Of a DNA stretch of 43,833 bases, positions 17,181 to 24,628 are shown piece after piece. The translations under genes and the position numbers were made by a program. The notes beneath the pieces are model-generated. The model was not told where the DNA came from. It did not search any database and saw only the letters and a program-made list of their open reading frames with translations. Positions within the stretch are counted from its first letter, which is position 1, and each line of letters opens with the position of its first letter. Origin of the DNA: a virus; IMG/VR virus record IMGVR_UViG_3300003691_000018, positions 1 to 43,833 of that record. The stretch is one strand, 5' to 3'.

Positions 17181-18951
17181 TTTCTTGTGGTTTTAAATTA
17201 TTACTATTTATTAATTCCAAAAGTAAGTTATTAATTATAATTAACTTCTCGCTTTCAGGTGTTTCTGTTTCAATCCAAAAAACAACAATATTTCCGTATC
17301 GAGCCTCAAACAATGAAACCCAATAATCAAACCTTGTTTGTAATTGAAAGACCTCATCGGCTACCGCCTGATTATCTATTGCTTTTGTAAAATCCTCATC
17401 ACTCACATAAGGCAATATTTTATACAATATTGTTTCCCTCGTGGCTTTCTCCTTATTAAACTTATTTCTGCTCTGTGCTAATCGGTTTAAAATACCTCGC
17501 CTCTCTATTCCGTTAGGTGCCACTTTAAACATCTCATATAATTCTTGCTGACTTTCTAAAAAGAAATCCGAACCATAAAACACATCAACAATAACATTAT
17601 TAAAACCATACTTTAATGCCAATAGCTTATAATCCGATGCTGTTCTAATTTTTGAAAGTGAAATTGATAATCCTCTTAAAACATCTTCTTTAGTCACAAA
17701 AGATTTTGATACCTGTAATTCATTTTTAGCACTCTCATTCGCCTCTACATAATCCCCAAGCACCGAACTAATAATGTCGCTTTCAATCGCCTTTACTCGA
17801 TTATTTAAATATGTTAAAGATTCTACAGGTAGATAGAAGAAATTTAAAAAATTCTTTGCCAAATCAACATCGAAAGAGCCATCATTCAATCTGTTTGCCG
17901 GCACTTTAATAATTGTCCCCGCCTGTAATGGCGATTTCCCACCCTGAATTGTTTTTTTATCCTCAGGGCTTTGTCCCTTAATTGAATTTAAAGCCATTGG
18001 CTCTTTTATATCAGGATTGTTTATTTTATTCTTTTCAGCGGTTTTAATTTGAGTAGTAATCGGTAACGCCCCATTAGGCTCAACCATTCTTTGTAAGGTC
18101 TTAAGGAAAGTATATTCCTCTAATTGTTCCCTCACATAACTAAAGATGGATTTCCTTACAATATCATCATTAGAAAAAGCCTCATCGCTTATATAATCTG
18201 CGGGGCACATCCCTAAATCGTGGGGGTATTCAACTATGTTTTTAAAATTCTTATCACAGGATAAATACTTATCCTTATCCATATATACATATCCCAAAAT
18301 CCTTTTCCCATCAACCACTATTTCAGCAGAATATGCGATTTGATGGATGATATTATCTTTTGAATATAAAGACACCACATTTTTGATATCTACGATTCTG
18401 CGATAAGCCTGATTCGGCTCACTAAGGTCGTGAATCATTATTGCATTATGATTGAATAAAAGAGCCTTAAACAGCTTTTCATTAATCTCTTTTTCTATTT
18501 CTTCAGGTCGCTCAACTACAGAGCCGAAAAGATTATATTTAAAATATGAATCGTCCGAAAAGAACACCCTACTAAGTGGGCTTAATATTTTATTATTGAT
18601 AAGTTTTGATGCGGGGTTTGGATTCCTATAATACTTTATAAAACTTAAGAAATTGTCTGTTTTAAATATACTCTTTACCCAATTAAAGAAATAATCATTT
18701 CCTCTATAATTTTTTTCCTCCCAAGCCTTAATGTATTCCTTAGTTACTTCTCCCTGAATTTTTGATTGTGTGAAATATGAGATTTGATTTTGTTGGTCTA
18801 AAGCATCACTTAACGAGGCACTACCTACTTTCGATTTGATAAAATCTACTGACAATGTTTTTGAGATTTGTGCGAAAGTCCTTTTTACGCTGTTTGTATT
18901 TACATAAAGCACAAAGCTACATAAAAATATCTGTATAAACAAAAAGAGCAT
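17170..18951 (-). CDS. Portal protein
   Basis: The frame codes for up to 593 aa. Its length, position before scaffold and capsid, and a mixed alpha/beta core with a long helix (YLNNRVKAIESDIISSVLG) suit a portal of a siphovirus. The ATG at 18951 is doubtful: it lies inside the terminator hairpin at 18943-18968, upstream of a good promoter whose transcript starts near 18905, and it adds an unlikely hydrophobic N-terminus (MLFLFIQIFLCSFVLYV). A TTG at 18853-18855 would give about 561 aa. I keep the full frame and flag the start. Confidence 0.8.
   Translation of the reverse strand: MLFLFIQIFLCSFVLYVNTNSVKRTFAQISKTLSVDFIKSKVGSASLSDALDQQNQISYFTQSKIQGEVTKEYIKAWEEKNYRGNDYFFNWVKSIFKTDNFLSFIKYYRNPNPASKLINNKILSPLSRVFFSDDSYFKYNLFGSVVERPEEIEKEINEKLFKALLFNHNAIMIHDLSEPNQAYRRIVDIKNVVSLYSKDNIIHQIAYSAEIVVDGKRILGYVYMDKDKYLSCDKNFKNIVEYPHDLGMCPADYISDEAFSNDDIVRKSIFSYVREQLEEYTFLKTLQRMVEPNGALPITTQIKTAEKNKINNPDIKEPMALNSIKGQSPEDKKTIQGGKSPLQAGTIIKVPANRLNDGSFDVDLAKNFLNFFYLPVESLTYLNNRVKAIESDIISSVLGDYVEANESAKNELQVSKSFVTKEDVLRGLSISLSKIRTASDYKLLALKYGFNNVIVDVFYGSDFFLESQQELYEMFKVAPNGIERRGILNRLAQSRNKFNKEKATRETILYKILPYVSDEDFTKAIDNQAVADEVFQLQTRFDYWVSLFEARYGNIVVFWIETETPESEKLIIINNLLLELINSNNLKPQENGD
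17171..17210 (-). repeat. Copy 2 of the 40-bp start-region repeat
   Basis: Matches 91-130 at 35 of 40 positions. Here the leader part is also coding, because it encodes the C-terminal residues of the portal (NSNNLKPQENGD) before the ATG of the next gene. Confidence 0.7.
18912..18942 (-). promoter_or_regulatory. Bacteroidota-type promoter for the head operon
   Basis: On the minus strand TTG (18940-18942) is followed after 20 bp by TAGCTTTG (18912-18919), an exact TAnnTTTG match. It begins right at the end of the terminator for the preceding gene, so the virion operon has its own transcription start near 18905. Confidence 0.7.
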
Positions 18952-18968
18952 TATTTCTAATGCTCTTT
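18941..18968 (-). terminator. Strong rho-independent terminator
   Basis: An 11-bp perfect stem (AAAGAGCATTA at 18943-18953 with TAATGCTCTTT at 18958-18968), 4-nt loop, then T residues on the minus strand. It ends transcription after the signal-peptide gene at 19002 and isolates it from the portal gene. Confidence 0.88.
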
Positions 18969-19001
18969 CAGATATTAACCTAAATAAATTTTTATTATGA
19001 T

Positions 19002-19313
19002 TTATGCAATCTGTCTACCTGACATCCCGCCCGATGTGCCATTGGCAACTATCTTTAGGATGCTATCGTCTTTTAAAAGGTTTGTTTTTTGTTCTGTTAC
19101 GAAGTTCCTATCTGAGATTTTTATCTCCTTTTGGCTTAATGCTTTTTGGATTTTATATTCGATTGCTACATTTATAGCCTGAATACTAATCACAGAAACA
19201 TCATTCTGCATTACATTTTCTATATCATCATTTCCGATATCTACATCTTGCCCGATAGGGAAAGCAGATAAAGAAAATAACAACATACATAAAATTAAAA
19301 TTGATTTTTTCAT
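19002..19313 (-). CDS. Small exported protein (moron-like)
   Basis: The 103-aa product begins MKKSILILCMLLFSLSA, a standard signal peptide. The mature part is about 85 aa, polar, and has no recognisable domain. An upstream TTG at 19349 lies in the -7 element, so the ATG at 19313 is chosen. The gene has its own promoter (19347-19378) and a strong terminator (18941-18968), forming an independent unit between the small-gene block and the portal. It may alter the host envelope, for example superinfection exclusion; that is inference. Confidence 0.7.
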   Translation of the reverse strand: MKKSILILCMLLFSLSAFPIGQDVDIGNDDIENVMQNDVSVISIQAINVAIEYKIQKALSQKEIKISDRNFVTEQKTNLLKDDSILKIVANGTSGGMSGRQIA

Positions 19314-19346
19314 AAGGTTTTCATTTTCGATTTTTAAATCATTATT

Positions 19347-19378
19347 CAAATGTAGTGAATTTATTTTAAACCTAACAA
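19347..19378 (-). promoter_or_regulatory. Promoter of the exported-protein gene
   Basis: TTG (19376-19378), 21-bp spacer, TACATTTG (19347-19354) on the minus strand. The -33 part lies in the final codons of the YopX-family gene. Start of transcription would be near 19341, about 28 nt before the ATG at 19313. Confidence 0.6.
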
Positions 19379-19771
19379 CTCAGGGTTTTCATTAATGTTT
19401 CCTATTACTTCACAACTATATTTTTCAGGCTGAAATTTAGATATAACATCAAACAATCTTTTCTCATAAAGACCATTATAACCGCTAATCTTACAATTAA
19501 TCCAATAAGAACCATTTTTAAAATAAACATCTCCTTTAATTTTATCCCTAACCATGTTATTACCATAAGTAACGGAATGAATTACAATATCCCCCTTATA
19601 TATCTCAACTCCGTTTTTGTCTTTAAGTCCTGTGTATTGTTCTAATATCATTTCAGGGAATAGCTGACCATAATACCCCTGAACTAATCCTGTTTTAATT
19701 CTAAAACAATAATCCTCATCTTGATAACATTTTGATTCAATATCCCACGCTCTAAATTTTATTTCTTTCAT
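19361..19771 (-). CDS. YopX-family phage protein
   Basis: The 136-aa product begins MKEIKFRAWDIESKCY and contains LEQYTGLKDKNGVEIYKGDI (about residues 43-62), the hallmarks of the YopX family, found in many phages and Bacteroidota mobile elements. The C-terminus has the usual EVIGNINENPELL. The family has a barrel-like fold and no firmly known function. It is the last gene of a run of small early-type genes. Confidence 0.85.
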   Translation of the reverse strand: MKEIKFRAWDIESKCYQDEDYCFRIKTGLVQGYYGQLFPEMILEQYTGLKDKNGVEIYKGDIVIHSVTYGNNMVRDKIKGDVYFKNGSYWINCKISGYNGLYEKRLFDVISKFQPEKYSCEVIGNINENPELLGLK

Positions 19772-19775
19772 AATC

Positions 19776-19931
19776 TCATCTTTTATTTATATTCAAATCA
19801 ATCTTTCGTTTATCATTTCTCCTATACTCAATCCATCCTGTTATAGGATTCCATCGTCCTGTCCAAAAATTCACAGGACATGGATAAGATTCTGTTGATG
19901 ATTTTGTTGCTCTAATTTTGTTTGTGCTCAT
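19776..19931 (-). CDS. Small basic hypothetical protein
   Basis: A 51-aa frame opens at 19931. The product is Arg/Lys-rich with several Trp and Pro residues (FWTGRWNPITGWIEYRRND). It starts 4 nt after the previous stop and ends 4 nt before the YopX gene, so the placement supports translation. Function unknown. Confidence 0.55.
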   Translation of the reverse strand: MSTNKIRATKSSTESYPCPVNFWTGRWNPITGWIEYRRNDKRKIDLNINKR

Positions 19932-19935
19932 AACT

Positions 19936-20091
19936 TTATTTTATAACTATTAATTTTCCCATTTTAATAAATGATTTTATTCTCTTTTCATTCCCCTTTT
20001 CAATCGCCTCTAATATAAGATATTCATATCTGTAATTTTCAGGAATCAAAAAGATTCTCTTTGCGGGTTTAAAGCAAGTTCCATTTTTCAT
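19936..20091 (-). CDS. Small hypothetical protein
   Basis: The frame extends to an ATG at 20151, but the ATG at 20091 has the familiar leader CAGATAT and overlaps the upstream 53-aa gene by only 23 nt, so the shorter 51-aa form is preferred. The product (FKPAKRIFLIPENYRYEYLI, then a Lys-rich helix) has no recognised domain. Confidence 0.5.
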   Translation of the reverse strand: MKNGTCFKPAKRIFLIPENYRYEYLILEAIEKGNEKRIKSFIKMGKLIVIK

Positions 20092-20230
20092 ATATCTGTT
20101 GTTTAAAGAATAATAAATTTTCAAATGAAAACTTCGTCCTATACTTTCCAACTATATCGGCAGTCCTGTTTAAATCGGTCCTACTCTTACAATTCCTGAC
20201 TATCGTTCTAATCTCTGAGGGCTTATACAT
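20069..20230 (-). CDS. Small hypothetical protein
   Basis: A 53-aa frame begins 2 nt after the stop of the DUF4031-like gene. The product (MYKPSEIRTIVRNCKSRTDL) is basic and helical, and recalls short phage domains with a C-K-x-R-T-D/E pattern. It overlaps the next small gene in another frame. Tight coupling supports it, but no function is known. Confidence 0.5.
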   Translation of the reverse strand: MYKPSEIRTIVRNCKSRTDLNRTADIVGKYRTKFSFENLLFFKQQIYEKWNLL

Positions 20231-20232
20231 AA

Positions 20233-20544
20233 CTAATTAAATCCATTATAATCAATTTCTTGTTGCCAAAAATGGTCTTTAGGCGATGCTGTTCCTCTCG
20301 GCTCATCTTCTATAATTATTTCAGCATATTCAGGATGCCGAATAATTTCAATTATATTTTTGATATCTACAATTTTACAAAGTTTCTCTATTTCATCAAT
20401 CCTTTTTTTTGGGATATCATAATGGTTCTTATGAAACCAACATTTTTTAATATCCAATTCCTCAGCCATCCTATGTAAATTTTCAATAGAATACGGTACG
20501 CATATTAAATGCCTCTTTTCGTCTGTTACATAAATTAATTTCAT
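20233..20544 (-). CDS. DUF4031-like protein
   Basis: The 103-aa product starts MKLIYVTDEKRHLICVPYS and has a later CWFHKNHYDIPKKR. This matches the layout I associate with DUF4031: a short beta strand, a helix, then WFH...HYD. The family is small and of unknown function, found in phages and bacteria. It starts 2 nt after the previous stop. Confidence 0.6.
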   Translation of the reverse strand: MKLIYVTDEKRHLICVPYSIENLHRMAEELDIKKCWFHKNHYDIPKKRIDEIEKLCKIVDIKNIIEIIRHPEYAEIIIEDEPRGTASPKDHFWQQEIDYNGFN

Positions 20545-20546
20545 AC

Positions 20547-20780
20547 TTAAAATATTTCTAATTGGTCGCCAATCTGAGGCTCAAATCCTTTTAACTCCTT
20601 TTGATAATAATTTACGTGTCCCTGTAATATCGGGCAAATTACTAAATAAAATTCTGCATCATATCCCATCTTAATATCATAATCGCTGAGAGCATCATTT
20701 CCCTTTTCCTTAACCTCATTTAACCTATCTAAAGAATGTTGTAAATCTTTCTTTACATCCTCGATTTTACGCTTTTTCAT
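20547..20780 (-). CDS. Hypothetical helical protein
   Basis: The 77-aa product is helical and charged (MKKRKIEDVKKDLQHSLDRL), with a hydrophobic middle and an acidic C-terminus. It overlaps the upstream gene by 4 nt, typical of coupled translation. Not recognised. Confidence 0.6.
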   Translation of the reverse strand: MKKRKIEDVKKDLQHSLDRLNEVKEKGNDALSDYDIKMGYDAEFYLVICPILQGHVNYYQKELKGFEPQIGDQLEIF

Positions 20781-21097
20781 AACGCCTTATCGATTGCTTT
20801 CATTAATCTTCCGTGCATAAAAGATTCTTTTTTAGTCCAACCTTTCCTTGCCCTCTCATCCCTTAATATAGAAACCTCATTTATTAAAGCCTCTAATAAC
20901 TCAGGTGCCGATGCTATTAATTTAGCATCTGCCTGATTTCTTACACTTTCGCAAATCAAAAGCCCCCCATAATAATCAACCTCACTATGCCCCATCGCTT
21001 TATCCTTGTCATTAATTTGTTTTAAGTTATCTGAGATTACAACCCCTATATGTTCTCCTATACTCCAATTCCCTTTTGTTCCTTTAAAATTTTCCAT
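20777..21097 (-). CDS. Conserved phage protein
   Basis: The 106-aa product has GNWSIGEHIGVVI near the N-terminus and ADAKLIASAPELLEALI at about 56-72. This pattern recurs in many small phage proteins of unknown role. It is followed by an overlapping 77-aa gene. Confidence 0.65.
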   Translation of the reverse strand: MENFKGTKGNWSIGEHIGVVISDNLKQINDKDKAMGHSEVDYYGGLLICESVRNQADAKLIASAPELLEALINEVSILRDERARKGWTKKESFMHGRLMKAIDKAL

Positions 21098-21108
21098 CCT
21101 TATCGATT

Positions 21109-21414
21109 TTAAGCCTTATTTCTATAGACTTTATTATTATTATATAATTTACTACTAACTTCTATTTCTCCATAGCGAGAGGTCTTAATTTCAATCCCTA
21201 AACGCTCATTTATAATATCCCTCTTTGTCATTTCCTTTGGACTTAAGAAATTAATAATTACAACTGTGAGAATCGGTAATAAAGCAGATATAATTAATAT
21301 CCATTTTACAACCCCTGTTTCTAAGGTATCTGCCCCCGCATAAGCGACAATCATTAAAACTATTAATGCTATTAATCCTCGTCTTTCTGTACTTGTGATT
21401 TTAAAGTTTTTCAT
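21109..21414 (-). CDS. Two-span membrane protein
   Basis: The 101-aa product has two likely membrane helices at about residues 13-29 and 36-57, then a cytoplasmic-like tail (LSPKEMTKRDIINERLGIEI). A holin is possible from topology, but the gene sits with early small genes, not next to a lysin. Other membrane roles are equally likely. Confidence 0.6.
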   Translation of the reverse strand: MKNFKITSTERRGLIALIVLMIVAYAGADTLETGVVKWILIISALLPILTVVIINFLSPKEMTKRDIINERLGIEIKTSRYGEIEVSSKLYNNNKVYRNKA

Positions 21415-21446
21415 AATATTTATTTTAAATTATTTCTATTAAGTGC

Positions 21447-21599
21447 CTATACAAATTGAACACTTTTTTTTGTTTCCGTATTATAAATATACAGCCCTCT
21501 TCCCGAATCATTTAATGTGTCTGTATGGGATAACATTTTTTTAAATGTCTCGGTTTCCTTTATTATTTTTAAATCGCTATTTAATAATTGATATTTCAT
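21447..21599 (-). CDS. Small hypothetical protein
   Basis: A 50-aa frame from the ATG at 21599, with an AATTAGAT leader of the AGATATG type seen before other genes. The product (MKYQLLNSDLKIIKETETFK) is helical at the N-terminus and ends in a beta-like segment. It begins 2 nt after the previous stop. Confidence 0.55.
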   Translation of the reverse strand: MKYQLLNSDLKIIKETETFKKMLSHTDTLNDSGRGLYIYNTETKKSVQFV

Positions 21600-21601
21600 A
21601 T

Positions 21602-21982
21602 CTAATTTAATTTTGTTTTTCTATTTCTAAACATTCTCTGTATCTCATCGTATGTGATTCCATAAGGCTCAAGAACCTCAAATGTTCTTGCTATATCTCC
21701 ATCATACCAAGCCTCATGATTCCCTAATTCTCTGAGGATAATTTTTTCTTTTCCATTCTCTTTTAAATCCTGAGCCATTCCCTCTTTTTGAATCTTGTCT
21801 AATCCATTGATTAAGGTTTCAACATATTCTTTATTGGTAAGCATCCCGCCTCCCATATTAACATACTCCACATTCTGTTTTTTCCCCTCATTAAACTGCT
21901 CCTTTGAGAAAGCAAAGAAAGTCCCTGTAAGGTTAAATAATTCCGTTTGTTTGTCCTGAATGTAATCTTGTAAATATTTCAT
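21602..21982 (-). CDS. Conserved phage protein (DUF7659-like)
   Basis: The 126-aa product has FNLTGTFFAFSKEQFNEGKK near the N-terminus, GGGMLTNKEYVETLINGLD in the middle and ELGNHEAWYDGDIARTFEVL near the C-terminus. I recall the pattern from small phage and plasmid proteins named DUF7659, with moderate certainty. The start is preceded by TATAGCAATT, one of the recurring start boxes. Confidence 0.5.
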   Translation of the reverse strand: MKYLQDYIQDKQTELFNLTGTFFAFSKEQFNEGKKQNVEYVNMGGGMLTNKEYVETLINGLDKIQKEGMAQDLKENGKEKIILRELGNHEAWYDGDIARTFEVLEPYGITYDEIQRMFRNRKTKLN

Positions 21983-22003
21983 AATTGCTATAGTTTTTAA
22001 AGG

Positions 22004-22381
22004 TTATCTATATCCATTTTCCGCAAATCTTATTTGCTCATCTTGACGTTTATCATCTTCCCATGATTGAATAGCTTTATTTATCCATCTTGGTGCGAAC
22101 TCCCATGTTGGCTCAATTATTACATTGTTCCCATTACATTCTGTGCATACTTGGTCAAATGCTCCACCCTGATACGCTTCCATTGAATCATAATCTCCAT
22201 CCTCTCGAATATCATCCAACATTAAATTCTCATCTAAATCATTTCTAAAATGAGAACCTGTACCATTACAAGTTGGACAAACTATTCTTTTCGCATCTAA
22301 TAAAATTCCATTAGTGCCTGAATTTTCAAAATTATAATTTTCATTGTACTCAAAAGATTCGTGATAAAATAAAGTTTTCAT
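22004..22381 (-). CDS. DnaJ-type zinc-finger protein
   Basis: The 125-aa product has two CxxC knuckles of the DnaJ central-domain type, CPTCNGTG at 35-42 and CTECNGNN at 79-86, so it probably binds one zinc. No J domain is present. Phage proteins of this kind are common and uncharacterised. The start is preceded by CTATAGCAAT. Confidence 0.7.
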   Translation of the reverse strand: MKTLFYHESFEYNENYNFENSGTNGILLDAKRIVCPTCNGTGSHFRNDLDENLMLDDIREDGDYDSMEAYQGGAFDQVCTECNGNNVIIEPTWEFAPRWINKAIQSWEDDKRQDEQIRFAENGYR

Positions 22382-22392
22382 ATTGCTATAGT

Positions 22393-22515
22393 TTAAAAAT
22401 TAATGATTTGATTAAATCTCACTACATAAAGAGAGATATTGATAATTGTTTGATAGTTTGCTAAAACCTCTAAGATTGTTTGTTTTAGACTGATTAAGAT
22501 AATTAATGATTTCAT
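22393..22515 (-). CDS. Possible 40-aa peptide
   Basis: A short frame starts at ATG 22513-22515 just after AAATATAGCAAA, the same start box used by several larger genes, and under the operator at 22570-22589. The product is hydrophobic (MKSLIILISLKQTILEVLA). It may be a real small protein or a leader peptide for the zinc-finger gene that follows. Coding potential alone cannot settle it. Confidence 0.4.
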   Translation of the reverse strand: MKSLIILISLKQTILEVLANYQTIINISLYVVRFNQIINF

Positions 22516-22763
22516 TTTGCTATATTTTTGTTTGATTGCTACGTTAAATATAACACTTTTATTTCATACTATAAAGAAAAATCTTTATAAATATGTAATT
22601 ATTTTATAACATTAATATTATCATTATTTAAAACATCCCTTATTTAACGATTATCTATTTTGATTAAATACTCTGCCAAATCAATTTATTTCTTTTATTA
22701 ATATACTTTTATAATAGAATGATATTTCTCTCTTAAACACCCTTTATTTATGCTTAGTGAATC
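22516..22763 (-). promoter_or_regulatory. AT-rich control region with operator
   Basis: This stretch has no gene. It contains the perfect palindrome at 22570-22589, then GTTATATTTAACGTAGCAA downstream on the minus strand, which parallels the leader upstream of 37118-37312. The remainder up to 22763 is AT-rich, without a convincing -33/-7 pair or a stable hairpin. Confidence 0.5.
22570..22589. promoter_or_regulatory. Operator-like palindrome
   Basis: TATAAAGA-AAAA-TCTTTATA: two perfect 8-bp arms and a 4-bp centre. It is the best copy of the recurring 20-bp element. Confidence 0.6.
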
Positions 22764-22964
22764 TCAAAATAATTCTATCTGCTCCCCTGTATTCTTAAGG
22801 GCATTTATTTTGAATTTCCAAAAATCCCGATATTGTTTTCTTGACTTAACATGAATCTTTTTTATTTCATCATTCCAACTATCGGTAATCTTTTCAGAAA
22901 TCGCTTTCTGTAGATTCATTTCAGCAGATTCTAAACTCTTTTTATAAATATCAATCAAAGCCAT
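22764..22964 (-). CDS. Hypothetical helical protein
   Basis: The 66-aa product (MALIDIYKKSLESAEMNLQK) is helical and charged with a C-terminal EQIELF. It overlaps the upstream gene by 14 nt. Unrecognised. Confidence 0.55.
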   Translation of the reverse strand: MALIDIYKKSLESAEMNLQKAISEKITDSWNDEIKKIHVKSRKQYRDFWKFKINALKNTGEQIELF

Positions 22965-23145
22965 TTTCCTCTTTTTTTACTACCTGAAATGTATTATCAA
23001 AAGGAACGAATGTTCCTCTTTTTGGTCTATCTGTATCTGTGTTCCAACAATCATAAATCCAACCGCTCGGCACTCTCATAATAACCATCCCAAAATCTGT
23101 TGTAATACTCTCGTGTAATCCTAAATTATAAATTGTTTTTTTCAT
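22951..23145 (-). CDS. Conserved small phage protein
   Basis: The 64-aa product contains RVPSGWIYDCWNTDTD and GTFVPFDNTFQ, a compact beta-like module common in Bacteroidota phage genomes. Function unknown. The leader ends AATAGATATG. Confidence 0.6.
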   Translation of the reverse strand: MKKTIYNLGLHESITTDFGMVIMRVPSGWIYDCWNTDTDRPKRGTFVPFDNTFQVVKKEENGFD

Positions 23146-23155
23146 ATCTATTTAT

Positions 23156-23257
23156 TTAATTTATTTTATAATCTATTTTACATCCGCACCAAGTAGCTAA
23201 ACCATTTTCAGAATTAAAACACTTTCCACATTCCTCGCATTTAATAATATAACTCAT
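23156..23257 (-). CDS. Tiny zinc-ribbon protein
   Basis: A 33-aa frame with CEECGKC near the N-terminus and CGC further on, consistent with a metal-binding knuckle. The leader is AAATAAAAAGATATG. It is probably translated, since it fills the gap between two genes exactly. Confidence 0.5.
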   Translation of the reverse strand: MSYIIKCEECGKCFNSENGLATWCGCKIDYKIN

Positions 23258-23268
23258 ATCTTTTTATT

Positions 23269-23613
23269 TTAATAATAGTGCATATCGTCAATCATATCAT
23301 CTCTCATTTTCTGAGTGATTTCAGGAATCTCTTTAATCGAACTAAAGCCATTTACCTGTGTCATTTTCTCGCCCCGATATAGATACTGCTTTCCTATCTT
23401 AATAACCTCGCTATAATAACGCCTATACCCTATAGAATAAGAAATGCAAACTGTGTCCAACTTATCGAAATACTCTTTTTCTAATTTTGATAATTCCTCT
23501 TTGATTTTTCGATTAGTTCCAAAAGACTTTTTAAAAACCGCCTTATTAGATTTAGATTTCAACTCCTTTTTTAATTCTGTTTTCTGTAAAAATTCTTTTA
23601 ATGTCGTTTTCAT
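23269..23613 (-). CDS. Hypothetical protein
   Basis: The 114-aa product has a Lys-rich N-terminal helix (LQKTELKKELKSKSNKAVF) followed by a Tyr-rich beta segment (SIGYRRYYSEVIKIGKQYLY). Its start has the TATAGCAAAT box. It follows a terminator at 23627-23650. Not recognised. Confidence 0.6.
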   Translation of the reverse strand: MKTTLKEFLQKTELKKELKSKSNKAVFKKSFGTNRKIKEELSKLEKEYFDKLDTVCISYSIGYRRYYSEVIKIGKQYLYRGEKMTQVNGFSSIKEIPEITQKMRDDMIDDMHYY

Positions 23614-23626
23614 ATTTGCTATAATT

Positions 23627-23650
23627 TAAAAAGGAGGCTTTCGCCTCCCT
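23627..23650 (-). terminator. Rho-independent terminator
   Basis: GGAGGC (23633-23638), TTTC loop, GCCTCC (23643-23648), with a T run on the minus strand. It ends the one-gene unit 23669-24211. Confidence 0.85.
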
Positions 23651-23668
23651 ATTTGTTTGTTTATTCTT

Positions 23669-24211
23669 TTAGAATGATGGGTCTTGGTATCTTTCCATTA
23701 CTCCAAATATGATTGAAACCTTACTAAATTCCTTATATTCCTTAGTAATCCCTTTCACTAACTTTAATTTAGTGTTTATCCCATTTTCCTCGCCATCGAT
23801 TAATTCTTTATAAGGTACATCTAAATAATCACTCCATCCATAACCATACTGCTTAACTAATCTGTTAACTAACGCTTTTATAATTTTTACCTCTTTCCAA
23901 ACTTTCCCCCATTGTCCCTTTTTACTATTCCATTCTAAATTATATGTATGGTTATTCTCATCACTTGAATAAATATATTGCTCATCCCCATAAGATTCAC
24001 CTATATGCTTATAACTCATTGCCCGAATCACGCAACTCATTCCATCCTCAGAAACCTCAATAACTTCATAAGCACTCCTATCTGAATACAATAAAATCGT
24101 TGCTCCTTTTCCTACTTCGGGTTGAGTTGAATTATTACCCATCATTTGATTGATAAAACCTCCCGCTACTCCTACTTTTCTTGTCTGTCTTTTTGTGTTT
24201 GAATTTGTCAT
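23669..24211 (-). CDS. Conserved Bacteroidota phage protein
   Basis: The 180-aa product begins with a basic tail, then VGVAGGFINQMMGNNSTQP (about 13-31) and GKGATILLYSDRSAYEVIEV, a pattern that I recall from many uncharacterised Bacteroidota phage proteins. The gene is a one-gene unit with its own promoter (24243-24273) and terminator (23627-23650), which suggests early, strong expression. The start is preceded by AATATAGCAAA. Confidence 0.65.
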   Translation of the reverse strand: MTNSNTKRQTRKVGVAGGFINQMMGNNSTQPEVGKGATILLYSDRSAYEVIEVSEDGMSCVIRAMSYKHIGESYGDEQYIYSSDENNHTYNLEWNSKKGQWGKVWKEVKIIKALVNRLVKQYGYGWSDYLDVPYKELIDGEENGINTKLKLVKGITKEYKEFSKVSIIFGVMERYQDPSF

Positions 24212-24242
24212 TTTGCTATATTTTTAATTAATTTCGTTACCC

Positions 24243-24273
24243 CAAAGATAAACCTTTTTTTAATTCTATACAA
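24243..24273 (-). promoter_or_regulatory. Promoter of the 180-aa protein gene
   Basis: TTG (24271-24273), 20-bp spacer, TATCTTTG (24243-24250), read on the minus strand. A degenerate operator copy (24267-24286) covers the -33 part. The leader ends in the TATAGCAA start box. Confidence 0.65.
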
Positions 24274-24286
24274 TTTTTTCTTTATA
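24267..24286. promoter_or_regulatory. Degenerate operator-like element
   Basis: One arm is exact (TCTTTATA, 24279-24286); the other matches 5 of 8 (TATACAAT), with the same 4-bp spacing. It overlaps the -33 part of the promoter. Confidence 0.4.
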
Positions 24287-24493
24287 AGTTTTTTGGGTTT
24301 GTGATCAAATTATCAGGAAATAAGATTTTTATTAATTACAATCTCAGTTAGTATAGTAAGTTATTATGCGTTCTTTAGATTCGGGTTGAGGGTACAGTCT
24401 TGCTAATAAAAGGGAATTGATAAAAATTTCCTCCTATCAGCAATCCTGTATATTTTATTCTGCTATCAATGAGTTCGAGCCGAGTAATACAGT

Positions 24494-24600
24494 CCTATTC
24501 TTTTGAAATAGGCACATACCTAAATATGTGATTGCCCTTACAACTACGCCCAAAACTTGAAAATGCGTCGATTATCCGTTGGTTAATCATCCCTGTAAGG
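24494..24600 (-). other. Structured noncoding block
   Basis: Three consecutive foldable units lie here: CCTATT/AATAGG (24494-24512), CACATA/TATGTG (24513-24530), and a possible three-way junction closed by CCTTACA/TGTAAGG (24536-24542 with 24594-24600) that contains ACGC/GCGT and GATTA/TAATC hairpins. No convincing gene runs through. It could be a structured RNA or a set of protein-binding sites. The part from 24301 to 24493 shows no gene or strong structure that I can name. Confidence 0.4.
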
Positions 24601-24628
24601 TGGGTTATTTTAAAACGATTTAGAGCAT

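Noticed and set aside
22630-22670. Short remnant-like frame (DLAEYLIKIDNR) in the AT-rich region
   Set aside because: Stops lie on both sides and no start is near; too short to call a pseudogene.
24464-24500. tRNA-like GTTCGAGC on the plus strand
   Set aside because: The five-base stems beside the loop do not pair and no cloverleaf or acceptor stem can be drawn.
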